A DNA stretch of 64,000 bases from Vibrio neptunius (GCF_000967495.1 NZ_JXXU01000006.1:53395-117394), one strand, 5' to 3'. Counted from the first letter of the stretch, positions 17,802-27,618 are shown. The notes: generated by a model from the sequence alone, not told the origin. A program made the numbers and translations.

Positions 17802-20800
17802 TTAAACACTTTGAGCGAGATGTTTATCACCCAACACCGCTACCTTCACTTTATTGAAGCCATTGTGAATATCACATTGGATCAATAATAGTGATGGGGT
17901 CAGCACTAGTGTAATCATCGTCGCGAACAAAATTCCGTAGCCTAATGCAGCGGCAGCTGGAATGAGGAACTGTGCTTGCATTGAGGTTTCGCTCAATAAT
18001 GGTGCCAAACCTGCAAAGGTCGTGACTGATGTTAACAACACTGCCCTCAGTCTGCTGCTACATGACTCAACAATCGCTTCACTCACCGGAACCTTATGCT
18101 TGCGTGTCAGTTCATTGAAGCGTGATACCAACAATAAGCTGTCATTGACCACAACACCACTCAGGGCGAGGATACCATTTAGCGACAGGATACTGATCGT
18201 CAGATCATTCAGCCAATGACCTAAGATTGCTCCAACTATACCAAACGGAATCGCTACCATAATGATGAGCGGTTGAACGTAAGACTTTAGCGGTATCGCC
18301 AACAATGCAAAGATCACTATCAACGCCATAAGAAAGGTCGATTGCATTGAGTCTGTCGACTCTTGCTGCTGTTCCGCTTCCCCAGTAAAGTCAATTTTTA
18401 GCGTTGGATATTCAGATTTGAGCTTTGGAAGCAATGTTTTCTCCAACTGAGCCACCAGCTCATTAGACGACACCACGTCTTTATCCACTACTGCGGTTAA
18501 ATAAACAGCGCGTAAGTTGTCTATACGTGTAATTTCTGCTTGCTGGTAATCCGAATAGACATTCGCGACAGACAACATAGGAACCACAGTACCATCAGGA
18601 GTACGAACACTCGATCGCTGTATATCGGCCAGCGTTTGGCGATCACCTTCTGGATAGCGAACTCGAACTTTCACTTCATCTTTGCCACGCTGGAAGCGCT
18701 GAACAATATCACCGCCGAAGGATTGTAATACCTGCTTCGCGAGACTCGAAGTATCCACACCTAGCGCACGTCCCTGCTCGGTTAGCTCAAAGCGGTATTG
18801 CGGTTCGCCGAGATCTAAATTGTCATCAATGCCGCTCACACCGGGTGTTTGTTCCAGAGCCTGTTTAAATGTATTGCCTGCTTGGGTAAGAATTGTGTTA
18901 TCGCTAGCTTTAAGCTCCACTTTAAAATTATCGACCATTTCCATTGACGAGAGCACTTTAAGCTTCTTCATCCCTTCCATCTTCCCCGACATCTGCAACC
19001 ACAAGTCAGCAAACTCACCCGAACTGTAAGTAGCATCCGCAGAAAGCTCTACCTGTACGGTTCCAGTGCGGTCTTCATCGGCGATGACCTGAAGGCTGGT
19101 AATGTATGATGTACTCTGATCTTGGCTCTCGCTACTCGCTCTCAGCTGTTGATCGGCCTTAACCGCATTGGCTTCCAGCTCAAGAAGATTTGTTTGAGTC
19201 TGACCAAAGCTGGAATCGTTGTACATGCTGATTTCAGCACTGACCGTATCGCCGGCAATGTCAGGGAAGAAAGCGATTCTCACTGCTCCAGTCAATGGCA
19301 TACCAATTACGAGAATAAACAAAGCGATAAAGGCCATGACCACAGCATAACGGAACTTTAACGCCTGCTTAATTACCTGCTTGTACACTTTGTGATTGAA
19401 CCATTCCAGGCCATTGTCTGCACCTTGTTGGATGTGGCTCCAGATACCTTTCTTCTCACTTCGATGGGTATTGATATGGGCAAGATGCGACGGCAGAATA
19501 AATTTTGATTCAACCAAGGATAGCAACAGACAGATGGTAACCACAGTGGCAAACTGAGCGTAAATCTGACCCATTTTTCCATCAACCGCTGCAATTGAAA
19601 GAAACGCCACGACGGTTGTCAGCACACCAAAAACTGTCGGTGCTGCTACCTTTAATGTTCCAATAATCGTGCTGTTGAGCGAATCCCCATCTTTTCGTCG
19701 CGTCGAATAAATACTTTCCCCGACGACCACAGCATCATCAACGACGATTCCCAGCGCCATGATAAAACCAAACGTGGTCATCTCATTGATGGTTAAACCA
19801 ACAAAGGAGTCGGTCATAAAAAATAATGTGCCAAAGAAGACGAACGGTAAGCTCGCCGCAACCCAAAATGCGACACGAATGTTTAAAAACAGTGCCAGTA
19901 CAATAAACACCAGAGCGATACCTGTAAGGGCATTTTTGGCCAATAGAGATAATCGCTCTTTGATCAACGTACTTTTGTCGTACCAAGTCTCAACATCGAC
20001 GTTGTCAGGTAGCAAATTGCTGCTACGCCATTGTTCTACTACTTGTTTAGCTTGTTCTACGATTTGTACAACATCGCTGTACTCATCCATGACAATCTGA
20101 ATGCCCATCGAGTTACTTCGATTGTATCGTGACAAGCTAAAAGTGTCTTCCTCAAAGGTATCCGTGATACGAGCAATATCGCCTAGCGTAATTTGGCTGC
20201 CGTCGGAATGGGTGAGAACAGGGATCGCTTTAAAGTCTTCAATCTCGTAAGCCTGCTCAGAGACCTTAAGACGAACAGTTTTCTGGTCATTACGCAAGCT
20301 GGTTGAAATACTAGTGGATGATTCAGCATTAATCGCATCAGATACATCGGTAAGCGTTAAACCATACGCTTGCAATTGACTCTCATTGACCTCAACTGAA
20401 ATCATAGGATCGATTTCCGCTTTGATTTCCAGATCACGAATCGCACTTTCAGCAAGCAAGTCGGCTTTAAGCTGCTCTGCTAAGTCCTGTAATGTAGCGC
20501 GGTCCGCGTCGCCATAAAGTTGAACCCATATGGCGTGATCCTGCATCCGAGCCTTATCAATTACTGGATTGTCAGCTTCAGCTGGTAGATTGTTGATGGC
20601 ATCTACTTTAGTCTTCACGTCAGTCAGTAAAGCATCGAGACTATAGTTGGTCTCTTTTTCGATAGAAACATGGCTACCCGATGCGCTTGAAGTCGACGTA
20701 ATGCGCTTTATTCCTGCGACCGTCTCTAAAGATTCTTCAATCTTTATCGATATCCCCTCTTCTGCCTGAATAGGATCACCACTGTCATAATTGACCGACA

Positions 20801-20963
20801 CGGTCACGATGTCCGGCTCCAAACTTGGGAATGCTTCCTTACGCAATGAATTAACCGACAATAAGCCGATAGTAATGACTCCTAACATGAGCAGGTTAGC
20901 GGCAACCGGATTTTGCGCGAACCAAGCGATCATGCCTTTTGGTGTTTTAGATTGATGCGCCAT
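17802..20963 (-). CDS. RND efflux pump inner-membrane permease
   Basis: This 1053-aa RND permease has an N-terminal transmembrane helix, two large periplasmic regions and twelve expected membrane helices. The proton-relay motif in TM4 is visible (GIVVDDAVVVGES). The N-terminal style (AQNPVAANLLMLGVITIGLLS, RKEAFPSLEPDIVTVSV) places it with RND pumps of the HAE/acriflavine-resistance type with broad substrates. ATG 20963 is chosen because GGAGGGG lies four bases upstream, overlapping the stop of the adaptor gene. An in-frame GTG at 20978 would include that site. It forms a tripartite pump with the adaptor and the TolC-like protein. Confidence 0.94.
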   Translation of the reverse strand: MAHQSKTPKGMIAWFAQNPVAANLLMLGVITIGLLSVNSLRKEAFPSLEPDIVTVSVNYDSGDPIQAEEGISIKIEESLETVAGIKRITSTSSASGSHVSIEKETNYSLDALLTDVKTKVDAINNLPAEADNPVIDKARMQDHAIWVQLYGDADRATLQDLAEQLKADLLAESAIRDLEIKAEIDPMISVEVNESQLQAYGLTLTDVSDAINAESSTSISTSLRNDQKTVRLKVSEQAYEIEDFKAIPVLTHSDGSQITLGDIARITDTFEEDTFSLSRYNRSNSMGIQIVMDEYSDVVQIVEQAKQVVEQWRSSNLLPDNVDVETWYDKSTLIKERLSLLAKNALTGIALVFIVLALFLNIRVAFWVAASLPFVFFGTLFFMTDSFVGLTINEMTTFGFIMALGIVVDDAVVVGESIYSTRRKDGDSLNSTIIGTLKVAAPTVFGVLTTVVAFLSIAAVDGKMGQIYAQFATVVTICLLLSLVESKFILPSHLAHINTHRSEKKGIWSHIQQGADNGLEWFNHKVYKQVIKQALKFRYAVVMAFIALFILVIGMPLTGAVRIAFFPDIAGDTVSAEISMYNDSSFGQTQTNLLELEANAVKADQQLRASSESQDQSTSYITSLQVIADEDRTGTVQVELSADATYSSGEFADLWLQMSGKMEGMKKLKVLSSMEMVDNFKVELKASDNTILTQAGNTFKQALEQTPGVSGIDDNLDLGEPQYRFELTEQGRALGVDTSSLAKQVLQSFGGDIVQRFQRGKDEVKVRVRYPEGDRQTLADIQRSSVRTPDGTVVPMLSVANVYSDYQQAEITRIDNLRAVYLTAVVDKDVVSSNELVAQLEKTLLPKLKSEYPTLKIDFTGEAEQQQESTDSMQSTFLMALIVIFALLAIPLKSYVQPLIIMVAIPFGIVGAILGHWLNDLTISILSLNGILALSGVVVNDSLLLVSRFNELTRKHKVPVSEAIVESCSSRLRAVLLTSVTTFAGLAPLLSETSMQAQFLIPAAAALGYGILFATMITLVLTPSLLLIQCDIHNGFNKVKVAVLGDKHLAQSV

Positions 20964-20964
20964 G

Positions 20965-22149
20965 CTACCCCTCCTCACTTGGCGTGACTTTCATACCCGG
21001 CTTAAAGTTACTCAGCGGTCTGACAACCACTTGAGCCCTTTCTTCAGCCAAACTCGGAGTAACATATACTTTTCCATCACGACTAAACCTTTTGCTGGCG
21101 TTCGATTTGTTCAGCAAACCTTGTTCATCTACCGTCCAGATTTCGCCCTGCTGAGATATGGCTGAAGCCGGCACTTCCCACAGGCCATTCACTTCAGCTC
21201 CACTCAGCGTTGCTTTTACAAAAGTCCCCGGGTAGAGGGGTGAGTCTGCCTCAAGAGGTTTATCTACCACCACAACCAGTGAACGCTGGCGCGTGTCCTG
21301 AGTCACGTGTTGATACTTTCTCTCAACCCTTCCAGTCCATTGGTGGGCATCACTGGTGTCTGTCAGTGTCACCTGCCAGTTCTTGATGTCGATGGATGTG
21401 GGCAGATTTGACCATTGCTGCTCTGACAACGAAACTTCCACTTCAACACGTTCGATACTGTAAAGAGTGGCGACTATACTGCCCGCACTCAAATAGCTAC
21501 CCGGCTGCACTTCTCTACTTACAACTAACGCCGTGAACGGTGCACGTATCTCTGTGTCTTTGAGGTCTTTTTCTGCTTTCTTTAATGCCTGCTTTGCATT
21601 GGCTAAGTTTGCCTCAGCGCTGGCAAGTTGAGGCTTTCTAAGAACTAGAGGCGAATTCGGCTCACCATCTAAGCCAGAACGTTGCCATTCAGATTTGGCT
21701 TGCTCACCTTCTCGCTGCTCTTCTAACAACTCAAGTTCTGCCGTCGCGACGTCAGATTTAGCCTGAGCTAACGCCTGCTGATACGACGTATCATCCAGCT
21801 TTGCTAGTATGGTGCCCTCAGTAACTACTTTGCCTGTCTCGAAGTCATCAGACAAGGTGATCACTCGGCCACTGACTTCACTGGCATAGTTAAGTTGATA
21901 ACGAGATCGAGTTTCTCCATAACCCACAACCTGAGCTTGATAACTGGCACTGGTAGTCATCTGCACCGCGACTTGCTGGAGGTTTAAGCTTTCTTGCACC
22001 AATGGTTGCTGCAAGGTCTTCGTTGCTTGTTGCTCAGACTGGCTATTCTCACCCGCCTGAGCCATGTGACTACCGTTATAGCCAATGGCGGCAAAGATGC
22101 TTCCGGCAGCGACAAGTGTCACAGCTAGAGTGATGGCATTTTTCTTCAT
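20965..22149 (-). CDS. RND efflux periplasmic adaptor (membrane fusion protein)
   Basis: This 394-aa protein has an N-terminal signal/anchor (MKKNAITLAVTLVAAGSIFAAIG), a lipoyl/hairpin region with coiled-coil repeats (about 135-195, SDVATAELELLEEQREGEQ) and the barrel motif ELNDTEIRAPF-like segment seen here as DLKDTEIRAPFTALV. It bridges the RND permease and the outer-membrane channel. Its ATG overlaps the stop of the channel gene (ATGA). No lipobox is seen. Confidence 0.93.
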   Translation of the reverse strand: MKKNAITLAVTLVAAGSIFAAIGYNGSHMAQAGENSQSEQQATKTLQQPLVQESLNLQQVAVQMTTSASYQAQVVGYGETRSRYQLNYASEVSGRVITLSDDFETGKVVTEGTILAKLDDTSYQQALAQAKSDVATAELELLEEQREGEQAKSEWQRSGLDGEPNSPLVLRKPQLASAEANLANAKQALKKAEKDLKDTEIRAPFTALVVSREVQPGSYLSAGSIVATLYSIERVEVEVSLSEQQWSNLPTSIDIKNWQVTLTDTSDAHQWTGRVERKYQHVTQDTRQRSLVVVVDKPLEADSPLYPGTFVKATLSGAEVNGLWEVPASAISQQGEIWTVDEQGLLNKSNASKRFSRDGKVYVTPSLAEERAQVVVRPLSNFKPGMKVTPSEEG

Positions 22150-23537
22150 GATGAGACTCCCAAGCCCAAAGCTAGGCCTAAATCGATTCGGTTTAATAAA
22201 CGTTGATAAGTGGCGTTAACCAGTTGTGCTTCAGTGTCGTAGGTCTGCTGTTGAACGGTCAGTAAATCAAAGATGTCGACCAGACCTTTTCGATACTTTT
22301 CTTCGTAGCTGACAAAGCTACGCTTCGAACTAGTAAAGGCTTGATTAAGATGCAGTTGCTGCTTTTCAAGCGAATACTCCTGCCCAATAGCGTTTTCCAC
22401 TTCATTAATCGCCGTCAACAATGTTTCCTGATAAGCCCAATAGCTTTGCTCTGTAGTGAGTTGAGCAATGTCAGCCTGAGATTTAAGCTTCCCACCCTGA
22501 AAAAGTGGTGCGGATAGTTTTCCGAGTAGGCTCCACAACGGATCGGTTAGCAAGGCCTCGCTGGGTGACTGCGCAATATCCGTGAAACTTGCCGTCAAGC
22601 TGAAGGATGGCAGCATAGCTTTGTAAGCAGCGTCGGTACGAAGAGCTTCAGCTTCGATATTGTAGAAAGCTTGCTGCAGGTCTGGTCTGCCTGCCATGTT
22701 TTGTTGAGCAAGGGAATCGAGAGGATTCAAGACCTGTGGAAACGTCATCGCTACCTCAGGTTGCTGCAACTCGGGTTGCCATTGCCCCGTCAAGAGTTGG
22801 AGGCTGCGCTTACTCTGTTCTAGGTTTTCCGCATATTCAGCGACCGTTGAGCGCGTCGACGACGTACTCGTTTTGGCGTTGTCCAAGTCTTCCAGACTAC
22901 CTAGCCCCACTTGATAACGCTCTAAAACCAACACCTCGTTGTTTTCCAATACATCCAGTCTTCTCAGCTCAATATCAAGTAATTGCTGATTGACGCTGAT
23001 TTCTAACCAATTGCGCATGATATTGGCTGCCAACAAATCTTTTGCTGATTGCAGGCTTGCCTGAGAGGCCGCAACATCTTTTCGTGCTGCTTCGCTGCTA
23101 TCTGCCAGTTTTTGCCACAGATCCAGCTCCCAACTTACGGTCACGTCGCCAGTATAGCTGTCATCAGTGTCTTGTTTGGATTGACTGGTAAAACTGGCAC
23201 TTGCAGTAGGCAGCTGATCTGCCACCGTTACTCCTTGCTGGGCATAAACAATTTTCAGCGCGATCACGCTTTGCTGCAAACTAGGGCTATGAGCAAACGC
23301 GGCGTGTAAGTATTGCTCAAGCTCAGCGACAGAGATCAAATCCGTCAGTTGAGTCGGTTGGCTGATGTCACCAGCTTCAAGTGAAAGTTGTCGCTCGACT
23401 ACCACCTGCGCCAGTAATTGCTCAACAGACTGAGCACTATTCTGCTCAGCCTGTGTGGCAAAGTCGGCATCGGTCCCCGTCGCACAGCCCATAACGCCTA
23501 CCAGCGTCAGAGCAAGAATGGAATATCGCAATGTCAT
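22146..23537 (-). CDS. TolC/OprM-like outer-membrane efflux lipoprotein
   Basis: This 463-aa outer-membrane factor begins with a lipoprotein signal peptide ending in VMGC (Cys18), so it is probably lipid-anchored. Two repeats of the outer-membrane efflux (OEP) domain follow, with long helical segments (for example SSEAARKDVAASQASLQSAKDLLAANI). It is the first gene of the five-gene operon channel-adaptor-permease-regulator-kinase. The promoter probably lies at about 23555-23600. Confidence 0.92.
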   Translation of the reverse strand: MTLRYSILALTLVGVMGCATGTDADFATQAEQNSAQSVEQLLAQVVVERQLSLEAGDISQPTQLTDLISVAELEQYLHAAFAHSPSLQQSVIALKIVYAQQGVTVADQLPTASASFTSQSKQDTDDSYTGDVTVSWELDLWQKLADSSEAARKDVAASQASLQSAKDLLAANIMRNWLEISVNQQLLDIELRRLDVLENNEVLVLERYQVGLGSLEDLDNAKTSTSSTRSTVAEYAENLEQSKRSLQLLTGQWQPELQQPEVAMTFPQVLNPLDSLAQQNMAGRPDLQQAFYNIEAEALRTDAAYKAMLPSFSLTASFTDIAQSPSEALLTDPLWSLLGKLSAPLFQGGKLKSQADIAQLTTEQSYWAYQETLLTAINEVENAIGQEYSLEKQQLHLNQAFTSSKRSFVSYEEKYRKGLVDIFDLLTVQQQTYDTEAQLVNATYQRLLNRIDLGLALGLGVSS

Positions 23538-23554
23538 CGTTGTTTTCTCCCGCT

Positions 23555-23600
23555 ATTGTACGAGAAATGTAACAAACAGGGGGGTTAAGGCAGGGTTAAG
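23555..23600 (-). promoter_or_regulatory. Promoter with PmrA/QseB-like direct repeat for the RND operon
   Basis: On the minus strand CTTAAC occurs twice (23600-23595 and 23589-23584), separated by five bases. This fits the YTTAAK-N5-YTTAAK layout of PmrA-type boxes except at the last base. A TACAAT -10-like hexamer (23560-23555) follows 23 bases later, the distance at which such repeats replace a -35. The operon encodes an OmpR-family regulator, so positive autoregulation is likely. Confidence 0.6.
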
Positions 23601-23735
23601 ACATTTATGATACCCCTAAAGTAGTATTCTATACTTCTTTTTGCTTTGACATTGCTTCGAAAATAATGTGCAACTAGATTTATAAAAAGAATGATCTCAC
23701 GGAAGGTGCTAAGTGCCTGTAAAAGTGGACATAAT

Positions 23736-24815
23736 ATGGAAAAGAAAACGTTATTGTGGATAGGACTCTTTATTACGGCTGCCTCTATTGGCCTTCTACT
23801 CTATGAAGGCTTCAGCTCATCACATTCAAAACACAATGACGCAGAGCATGATCACGCCTCAGAACCCGATCACCATGACTCACACCAGCACGACCATAAA
23901 CACAGTGAAACAGAACAAGACAAACGCTACGGCTTGGTCTCACCCATCCCAGAAAACCCAGAGTTTGACCGAACTCAAGCCAAGATCGGTTGGGTGCTTT
24001 TTCGCGACCCTAATCTTTCCTCAAACAGAAAAGTCAGTTGTGAGAGCTGCCATAATCTGCGCACTAACGGCGCTGAAACGACGGCGGTTTCTACTGGAGT
24101 AGAAGGCCTTGGAACCCGTAACTCCCCTACCGTATTTAATGCGAGCCTAAATTACCGTTTTTTCTGGGATGGTCGGGTAAATAGCCTCCATGAGCAGCTT
24201 GATGGCCCGATTCATGACCCAGTTGAGATGGACTCAAATTGGTCAAAAATTACCGAATACGTCAGCCAGTCTCCTATCTACCAACAGTATTTTTTGCAGG
24301 CAGAGCTTCCTATTACAGAGCATAACATCAAGACGGTGCTGGTTGAGTTTATGAATGCCCTCAGCACACCAAACTCCCCGTTTGATCAATATTTAGCAGG
24401 CGATGAAAACGCACTCAGCCCTGAAGCGAAACTCGGATGGCAAACCTTTCAGAAAGAAGGGTGTGTTCGTTGTCATCAGGGCAGCAACATCGGCGGCGGT
24501 ATGGTCATGCGATTTGGCTACTTTGGCCAGTCGACCACTGGAGAAAACCGCAGCTCTGATAAAGGACGGTTCAACACCACTCAGGACGAGAACGATCTTT
24601 ATCTCTTTCGTGTCGCCAGCTTGAGAAACGTCGCCCTGACGCCACCCTACTTCCACGATGGGAAAACACAACACCTTTCAGAAGCAATTCAAATCATGGG
24701 TGAAAGCCAGTTAGGAAAAACGTTTGACGACGAAACCATCGCCCATCTCGAAGCTTTCCTGAATTCGTTAAGTGGAGATAGACCAGCCATCTTGCAGGAG
24801 TTTGAAAATGAATAA
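23736..24815 (+). CDS. Membrane-anchored dihaem cytochrome c peroxidase (CcpA/MauG family) with His-rich linker
   Basis: This 359-aa protein has an N-terminal membrane anchor (5-24), a histidine-rich linker (30-56, ten His in 27 residues) and a dihaem peroxidase domain with CxxCH at 102-106 (CESCH) and 243-247 (CVRCH). The family reduces H2O2 in the periplasm or oxidises a partner protein. The anchor and metal-binding-type linker are additions to the usual soluble enzyme. The start is uncertain: ATG 23736 begins at the anchor; ATG 23691 is an alternative with 15 more residues. Its stop overlaps the kinase start, so peroxidase and kinase are probably co-expressed. Confidence 0.9.
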   Translation: MEKKTLLWIGLFITAASIGLLLYEGFSSSHSKHNDAEHDHASEPDHHDSHQHDHKHSETEQDKRYGLVSPIPENPEFDRTQAKIGWVLFRDPNLSSNRKVSCESCHNLRTNGAETTAVSTGVEGLGTRNSPTVFNASLNYRFFWDGRVNSLHEQLDGPIHDPVEMDSNWSKITEYVSQSPIYQQYFLQAELPITEHNIKTVLVEFMNALSTPNSPFDQYLAGDENALSPEAKLGWQTFQKEGCVRCHQGSNIGGGMVMRFGYFGQSTTGENRSSDKGRFNTTQDENDLYLFRVASLRNVALTPPYFHDGKTQHLSEAIQIMGESQLGKTFDDETIAHLEAFLNSLSGDRPAILQEFENE

Positions 24816-27168
24816 AATCAAACTGACCTTCGTGGTGTTTTTTCTCCTTTTCCTATCAATGTGTGGCTACGTCTACCTGGCGTATTCTGAGCTAACTAAA
24901 CTCGCGAAGTATGATGATCTGGTTCGTAATTTGGGCCATGAAGTGGTTGAGCTAAAAGATAAAGTCGTGGGTGCTTCTATTCGCGGTCTGACCTCACCTT
25001 ATGAGTTGACGAGTCATCTGGTCAGTATCGAAAAGGAGATACAGGCGTTCCATCAACAGCAACAAATAGATTCAATTCACAGCCCGTTATTCCAACATCT
25101 ACCGACTGAAACTCTACTTTTACAGTTTCGCCAGTCCGCTCTTGAACTCGCTAAGGCGCTTGATCAGACCATCGGCTTAATCGTCGCCAGAGAATTTGTC
25201 CTGCACTCACTAAAAAACAACCTGACAAAAAATGGCGAATTTGGCCAAGATAATCGGTCACTGGACCAGCTTATTACCCACATACTCGATCAAAATGCTA
25301 TTGGCGCAGATGAAGAATTGACCCGTTTCGCACAGACGTTTATCCAGCTCAACACACAACGACAAAAGCTACTGTCTCGCATTCTTTCGCATGAAAGTGC
25401 GATGTTTGTAGAACAAACCGAACGTGGGCTCTCGGCCGCCTCAGCTCAGCTCAGAGATACCATTTCCCAAGTGTTGTATGCCATTGCGTTGTTGCTAGTC
25501 GTTCTCTCTGGGCTTGGTTTTGTGAGTCGGATTTCAGAATTAAAGCGCAACAACCTAGCTTATCAAGTTGCTACTGAGAACGCTGAAAAAGCTAATGAAG
25601 CAAAATCTATATTCCTCGCCACCATGAGCCACGAACTGCGGACGCCCATGAACGGCGTATTAGGTATTGCCCAAATAATCAAAGATGAATCTCAAGAGCT
25701 GGAAACCAAGGAGCAAGCTCAGATCCTTATCGACTCCGGTCAACATCTGATGACGATACTCAATGACATACTCGATTTCTCTAAGGTCGAACAAGGCAAA
25801 CTGGAACTTGAGATTCATCCATTCTCCATAGGCGAATTAGTACTCAGTCTGGAAAAAACATTAGGCCCTCAAGCGGCAAACAAAGGTTTGAAGTTTGTCA
25901 TCCAAAATAAAGTGCCAGCCAATATTGAACTGCATGGTGATCCTGCTCGAACCCGACAGATTCTATTTAACTTGGTCGGCAACGCGATTAAATTTACCCA
26001 AACTGGCAAAATCGAGGTCGAATTCGCGCTCGACACTTCAATAACACCCAATGTCTGTATGTCCGTCACAGATAGCGGCATAGGAATAGAACGCGAGAAG
26101 CTCGACACTATTTTTACTCCATTTGAGCAAGCAGAGCTCTCCACGACGCGTAAATTTGGCGGTACAGGACTCGGTTTATCTATTGTTAAGCGGTTGGTCG
26201 AAATAATGGGCGGCAAAGTGTCCGTTTTCAGCCAGCCAAATGTGGGGACACAATTCACCCTCACTATCCCATTTGAACTCAAAGAGTTGGAAATAAGCGA
26301 AGCTCAAGTACAGTCCTCAGATGAGCTTTCCTTACTTGACAACTTCACCGTCCTACTGGTCGAAGACAACCGTGTTAATGCTATGGTAGCGAGGAAGTTC
26401 TGCGAATCTATGGGGCTATTGGTTGATCATGCAAATGACGGGCTGGAGGCAATCAGCCGTCTCAAGCATTCCAATTATGATCTGATCATTATGGATAACC
26501 ACATGCCAAACATGAATGGTCTGGATGCGATTGAACATATACGCACCAAACTCAGACTCAGCACCGTCATTTTTGCTTGTACTGCCGACGTTTTCAAAGA
26601 AGCACACGATGAATTCATCGCCCGAGGCGCCAATTTTGTCCTGACTAAACCTCTACAAAAGAGCAGCCTACAGAACGCATTAAGTCAGTTTTCACGTCAG
26701 TTTTCCACCCACCGGGAAGTGGCTGAAGCCGTGAAACAGTTACCTCAAAACGCCAGCAACAACATTTCGACTCTCATCCGCTTCCCCGTTAATAAGTTGC
26801 CGCTTACAGAAGAGGAAGTCTCACAGAGCCCGCTGATCAATCAGCTTGAGCTTCAGGATAGAGAAAAAGTTGAATTGCTCGAATCATTAATATTTGAGTT
26901 GGATACTAAAACCGACTCTCTGATCGAACTACATTCCAATACAACGCCAACCGAACTTCACGCTATTCTGCACGCCATCAAAGGTATCGCTCTCGAGTTC
27001 TCGATGGGAGAAGTTCTACTGTTGACGAAAAAGACAGAAGACATTGCAAGACAAGGGGAAATTCCTGAAATCGAACTGCTGCAAAAACTAGTCAACCGAC
27101 TGATGGTGAATAGCCACGAAGCCAGCCGATTGATAACCCGATTGAATCCGCACAACAAGACTGGCTAA
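24808..27168 (+). CDS. Hybrid sensor histidine kinase (HisKA-HATPase-REC-Hpt)
   Basis: This 786-aa kinase has transmembrane segments at about 7-27 and 222-240 enclosing a helical periplasmic sensor of about 195 residues without recognisable PAS or Cache features (possibly a DAHL-type all-helical domain, uncertain). Then follow HisKA (His275 in MSHELRTP), an ATPase domain (GGTGLGLSIVKRL), a receiver (Asp563 in IIMDNHMP) and a C-terminal Hpt domain (His722 in HAIKG). ATG 24808 is preceded by CAGGAG and overlaps the peroxidase stop by eight bases. Co-transcription suggests it senses the peroxidase state or its substrate. Confidence 0.92.
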   Translation: MNKIKLTFVVFFLLFLSMCGYVYLAYSELTKLAKYDDLVRNLGHEVVELKDKVVGASIRGLTSPYELTSHLVSIEKEIQAFHQQQQIDSIHSPLFQHLPTETLLLQFRQSALELAKALDQTIGLIVAREFVLHSLKNNLTKNGEFGQDNRSLDQLITHILDQNAIGADEELTRFAQTFIQLNTQRQKLLSRILSHESAMFVEQTERGLSAASAQLRDTISQVLYAIALLLVVLSGLGFVSRISELKRNNLAYQVATENAEKANEAKSIFLATMSHELRTPMNGVLGIAQIIKDESQELETKEQAQILIDSGQHLMTILNDILDFSKVEQGKLELEIHPFSIGELVLSLEKTLGPQAANKGLKFVIQNKVPANIELHGDPARTRQILFNLVGNAIKFTQTGKIEVEFALDTSITPNVCMSVTDSGIGIEREKLDTIFTPFEQAELSTTRKFGGTGLGLSIVKRLVEIMGGKVSVFSQPNVGTQFTLTIPFELKELEISEAQVQSSDELSLLDNFTVLLVEDNRVNAMVARKFCESMGLLVDHANDGLEAISRLKHSNYDLIIMDNHMPNMNGLDAIEHIRTKLRLSTVIFACTADVFKEAHDEFIARGANFVLTKPLQKSSLQNALSQFSRQFSTHREVAEAVKQLPQNASNNISTLIRFPVNKLPLTEEEVSQSPLINQLELQDREKVELLESLIFELDTKTDSLIELHSNTTPTELHAILHAIKGIALEFSMGEVLLLTKKTEDIARQGEIPEIELLQKLVNRLMVNSHEASRLITRLNPHNKTG

Positions 27169-27240
27169 GGTAAAGCAACGTTATGAAATGGACCTTCACG
27201 AAATGTCGATACAGATAAGGTTTCGAACGGTACTCGTATT

Positions 27241-27618
27241 TTGATCGCAGAAGATAACCAAGTGAATGCACTGATTTTGTCGAAATTCCTCAAAGGGTTG
27301 GGTTATTATAATATTGATCGAGCAAAAGACGGGCAGGAAGCCGTAGAGATGGCACTAGTGGGCAATTATGAATACATCTTTATGGATAGTCACATGCCAC
27401 GACTCACTGGATTGGAAGCGACCAAACTGATTATTGAATTTCACAACATTTCAACCACAATAATTGCCTGTACGGCTGACACAACTAACACCGCAAGGCA
27501 GCAGTTCTATCAGTACGGAGCGAAAGAAGTACTGCTTAAACCCGTTAAAAAAGATTCGCTGTATGCTGCAATGGAGACTTCCTCTCAATCAAATGGCCAA
27601 AGTGTTGGAAATGGTTAG
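27241..27618 (+). CDS. Single-domain response regulator (receiver), start possibly frameshifted
   Basis: This is a CheY-like receiver: acidic residues in IAEDNQ, phospho-acceptor Asp in YIFMDSHMP, Thr in ACTAD and Lys in LLKPVKK. No output domain is present, so it probably takes phosphate from the Hpt domain of the hybrid kinase just upstream. The only in-frame start is TTG 27241, which cuts into the first beta strand. The frame stays open upstream to 27187 (NGPSRNVDTDKVSNGTRI). An ATG at 27183 would join it if one A of the run 27186-27188 were absent. So either a single-base insertion or a sequence error, or a rare start codon such as ATT/TTG, is involved. Confidence 0.75.
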   Translation: MIAEDNQVNALILSKFLKGLGYYNIDRAKDGQEAVEMALVGNYEYIFMDSHMPRLTGLEATKLIIEFHNISTTIIACTADTTNTARQQFYQYGAKEVLLKPVKKDSLYAAMETSSQSNGQSVGNG

